In this document: piece by piece, positions 62,883 through 64,000 of the stretch
Layout: every line of letters starts with the position of its first letter
Numbering within the stretch: the first letter of the stretch is position 1
DNA from: Tiliqua scincoides
Taxonomy: Eukaryota > Chordata > Lepidosauria > Squamata > Scincidae
Direction: 5' to 3'
Length of the DNA stretch: 64,000 nucleotides
NCBI RefSeq assembly: GCF_035046505.1
Contig: NC_089822.1
Coordinates: 127,654,807-127,718,806 of the forward strand
The notes under the pieces: generated by a model
What the model saw: only the letters and a program-made list of their open reading frames with translations
Database searches by the model: none
Told to the model about the DNA's origin: nothing
Position numbers and translations under genes: made by a program

Positions 62883-64000
62883 TTAAGTAAGCAATTAAAT
62901 ACTGTAAGTGATTACATCTGCACAGGAATAAAACAAGGTTTCTGAAGATAACAGTATAATGTCAGTGTTCCTGGATTTTCTTGCTCATGTGTGTTGCTGC
63001 AAAACCATCCAAGGAGAAGGAATTTCCTTCTGTGTGAGAAATAAGACCAATGCCTCTTCTAAAATGACACCTGCAGGTTTTATAAGTATTTATAATTAGA
63101 AGTGTATTAAAAGTAATTTGCATGTTTCAAAAATCTGATTAATGCAAGGGGCTTTTTTTAATAAACCGAAAGGGTTTTAATTTATTCATCTAGCTAGTTA
63201 ATCAATTGCTGCAGCCTTAATAATTATGCTTCTCTGAACTTCGTGACAGGTTTTCTCCTTCAGTGCATTCTAGTCCATCCATCAGGCATGTGCTGTTGCT
63301 TTCTTTCTCTGTACTCAGACAAAGCTAGCAATGGGTCCCATCTACAGAACTGGGCCAGAGGTTTACAATGCATTGCCCTTCCAGACCACTGCTTGGAATC
63401 CATGCCAGGATTCTTTCTCGTTCCTTTTGGCTGAGACAGAGCGAGGCTCATTCAAGTCAAGCCTGGGATTGCATCCCAATGTGAATTCTGCAAGGTAGTT
63501 GCATTCACCTTGGTACTGAAAACCTGTAACATTTGGCATCATCCAACCCTAGTTTTAGCCTGCACAAGGTTAATGACAACAAACTGAGCAGGAAGTAATC
63601 ACATGCAACTCCCAGTCCTGCCCACCCCCATTTCAATGTAGGACTATCCACACATCCCCCTTTACAAATCCAATCACAAAAACATACAGTGTAAACCATG
63701 GTGCACTACAAACAAGAACAGGTGTGAAAACAGGGCATGATGAAGAATTTTGATGAAGAAATAGCCCCCTTCATTGCACACTGGGGACAACTGTATTTCC
63801 TGCTCCAGCTGTTGGGAAAGGGGGTCTATGGGTATACATTAAGCAGAGTCATATAGCGGAAGAAACTTTTTCTGATTGCTCCTCACCAACTCCTGCTAGT
63901 TTGCTGCTAACAAACCCCAAGATAATTTTGTTTGAGAAAGTTTGTTTCCGTTGGCATAGCAGGTGGGTTGGCAACTGAGTCCTAGAGACCCCAGCAACTC
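62883..64000. other. Spacer, possibly with a conserved non-coding segment
   Basis: 63080-63260 (AGTAATTTGCATGTTTC, TCTGATTAATGCAAGGGGC, GCAGCCTTAATAATTATGC) carries octamer- and homeodomain-like ATTTGCAT and TAATTA motifs and no repeat similarity. No gene supported to the end of the window. Confidence 0.35.

Noticed and set aside
1-64000. Retrovirus-like or LTR elements
   Set aside because: No paired long terminal repeats, primer-binding site, or gag, protease, integrase or envelope-like coding was seen; all reverse transcriptase similarity is of the non-LTR LINE type.

Overview
The window is a stretch of vertebrate, most probably squamate reptile (lizard-type), non-coding DNA. No host protein-coding exon, splice-site pair with conserved protein or CpG-island promoter can be supported. 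The squamate call rests on the repeat content: CR1 and L2-like LINEs, a second endonuclease/reverse-transcriptase LINE family, a tRNA-Ala-like SINE, a fragment of a 5S-rRNA-derived SINE, many short hAT-like and piggyBac-like non-autonomous DNA elements, and dense palindromic elements ending in CAATCCTA...TAGGATTG. This is inference from family knowledge; the species cannot be named from sequence alone.

The striking region is about 4.7-17.4 kb: a tandemly expanded tRNA gene cluster. A unit of about 0.75 kb (after subtracting later insertions) carries initiator tRNA-Met on the minus strand, tRNA-Asn(GTT) and tRNA-Ser(GCT) on the plus strand exactly 12 nt apart, a tRNA-Gly(CCC)-like relic on the minus strand, and a fifth B-box-bearing tRNA-like module on the plus strand. 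Four to six partial or complete units can be traced. Most copies are decayed, but initiator tRNA-Met at 8575-8646 differs from my recollection of the vertebrate gene at one base, and tRNA-Asn at 8768-8841 folds into a perfect cloverleaf. T-runs expected of Pol III terminators lie downstream of the Ser, Gly, iMet and fifth modules but not between Asn and Ser, which suggests an Asn-Ser dicistronic transcript.

The array has been broken up by later insertions: a hAT-like element inside the first fifth-module relic (itself carrying another hAT-like element, which carries two foldback elements), two 1.28-kb sister DNA elements inserted at different places in different units, and a 1.8-kb CR1 LINE on the minus strand.

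The rest (17.4-64 kb) is ordinary repeat-rich spacer. It holds an L2-like LINE split by a GC-rich element (19.5-20.8 kb), two copies of a second LINE family (32-33 kb and 59.6-61.7 kb, the latter inside a 180-bp palindromic element), CR1 3' ends (31.8, 34.5 and 55.5-56.1 kb), hAT-like elements with 8-bp target duplications (15.7, 37.4, 48.8 kb), 80-bp TTAA-flanked elements (39.5, 46.0 kb), microsatellites and two minisatellites. A few stretches without recognisable repeats may be conserved non-coding elements, but this cannot be tested without alignment. No retrovirus-like or LTR element and no CRISPR array was found.
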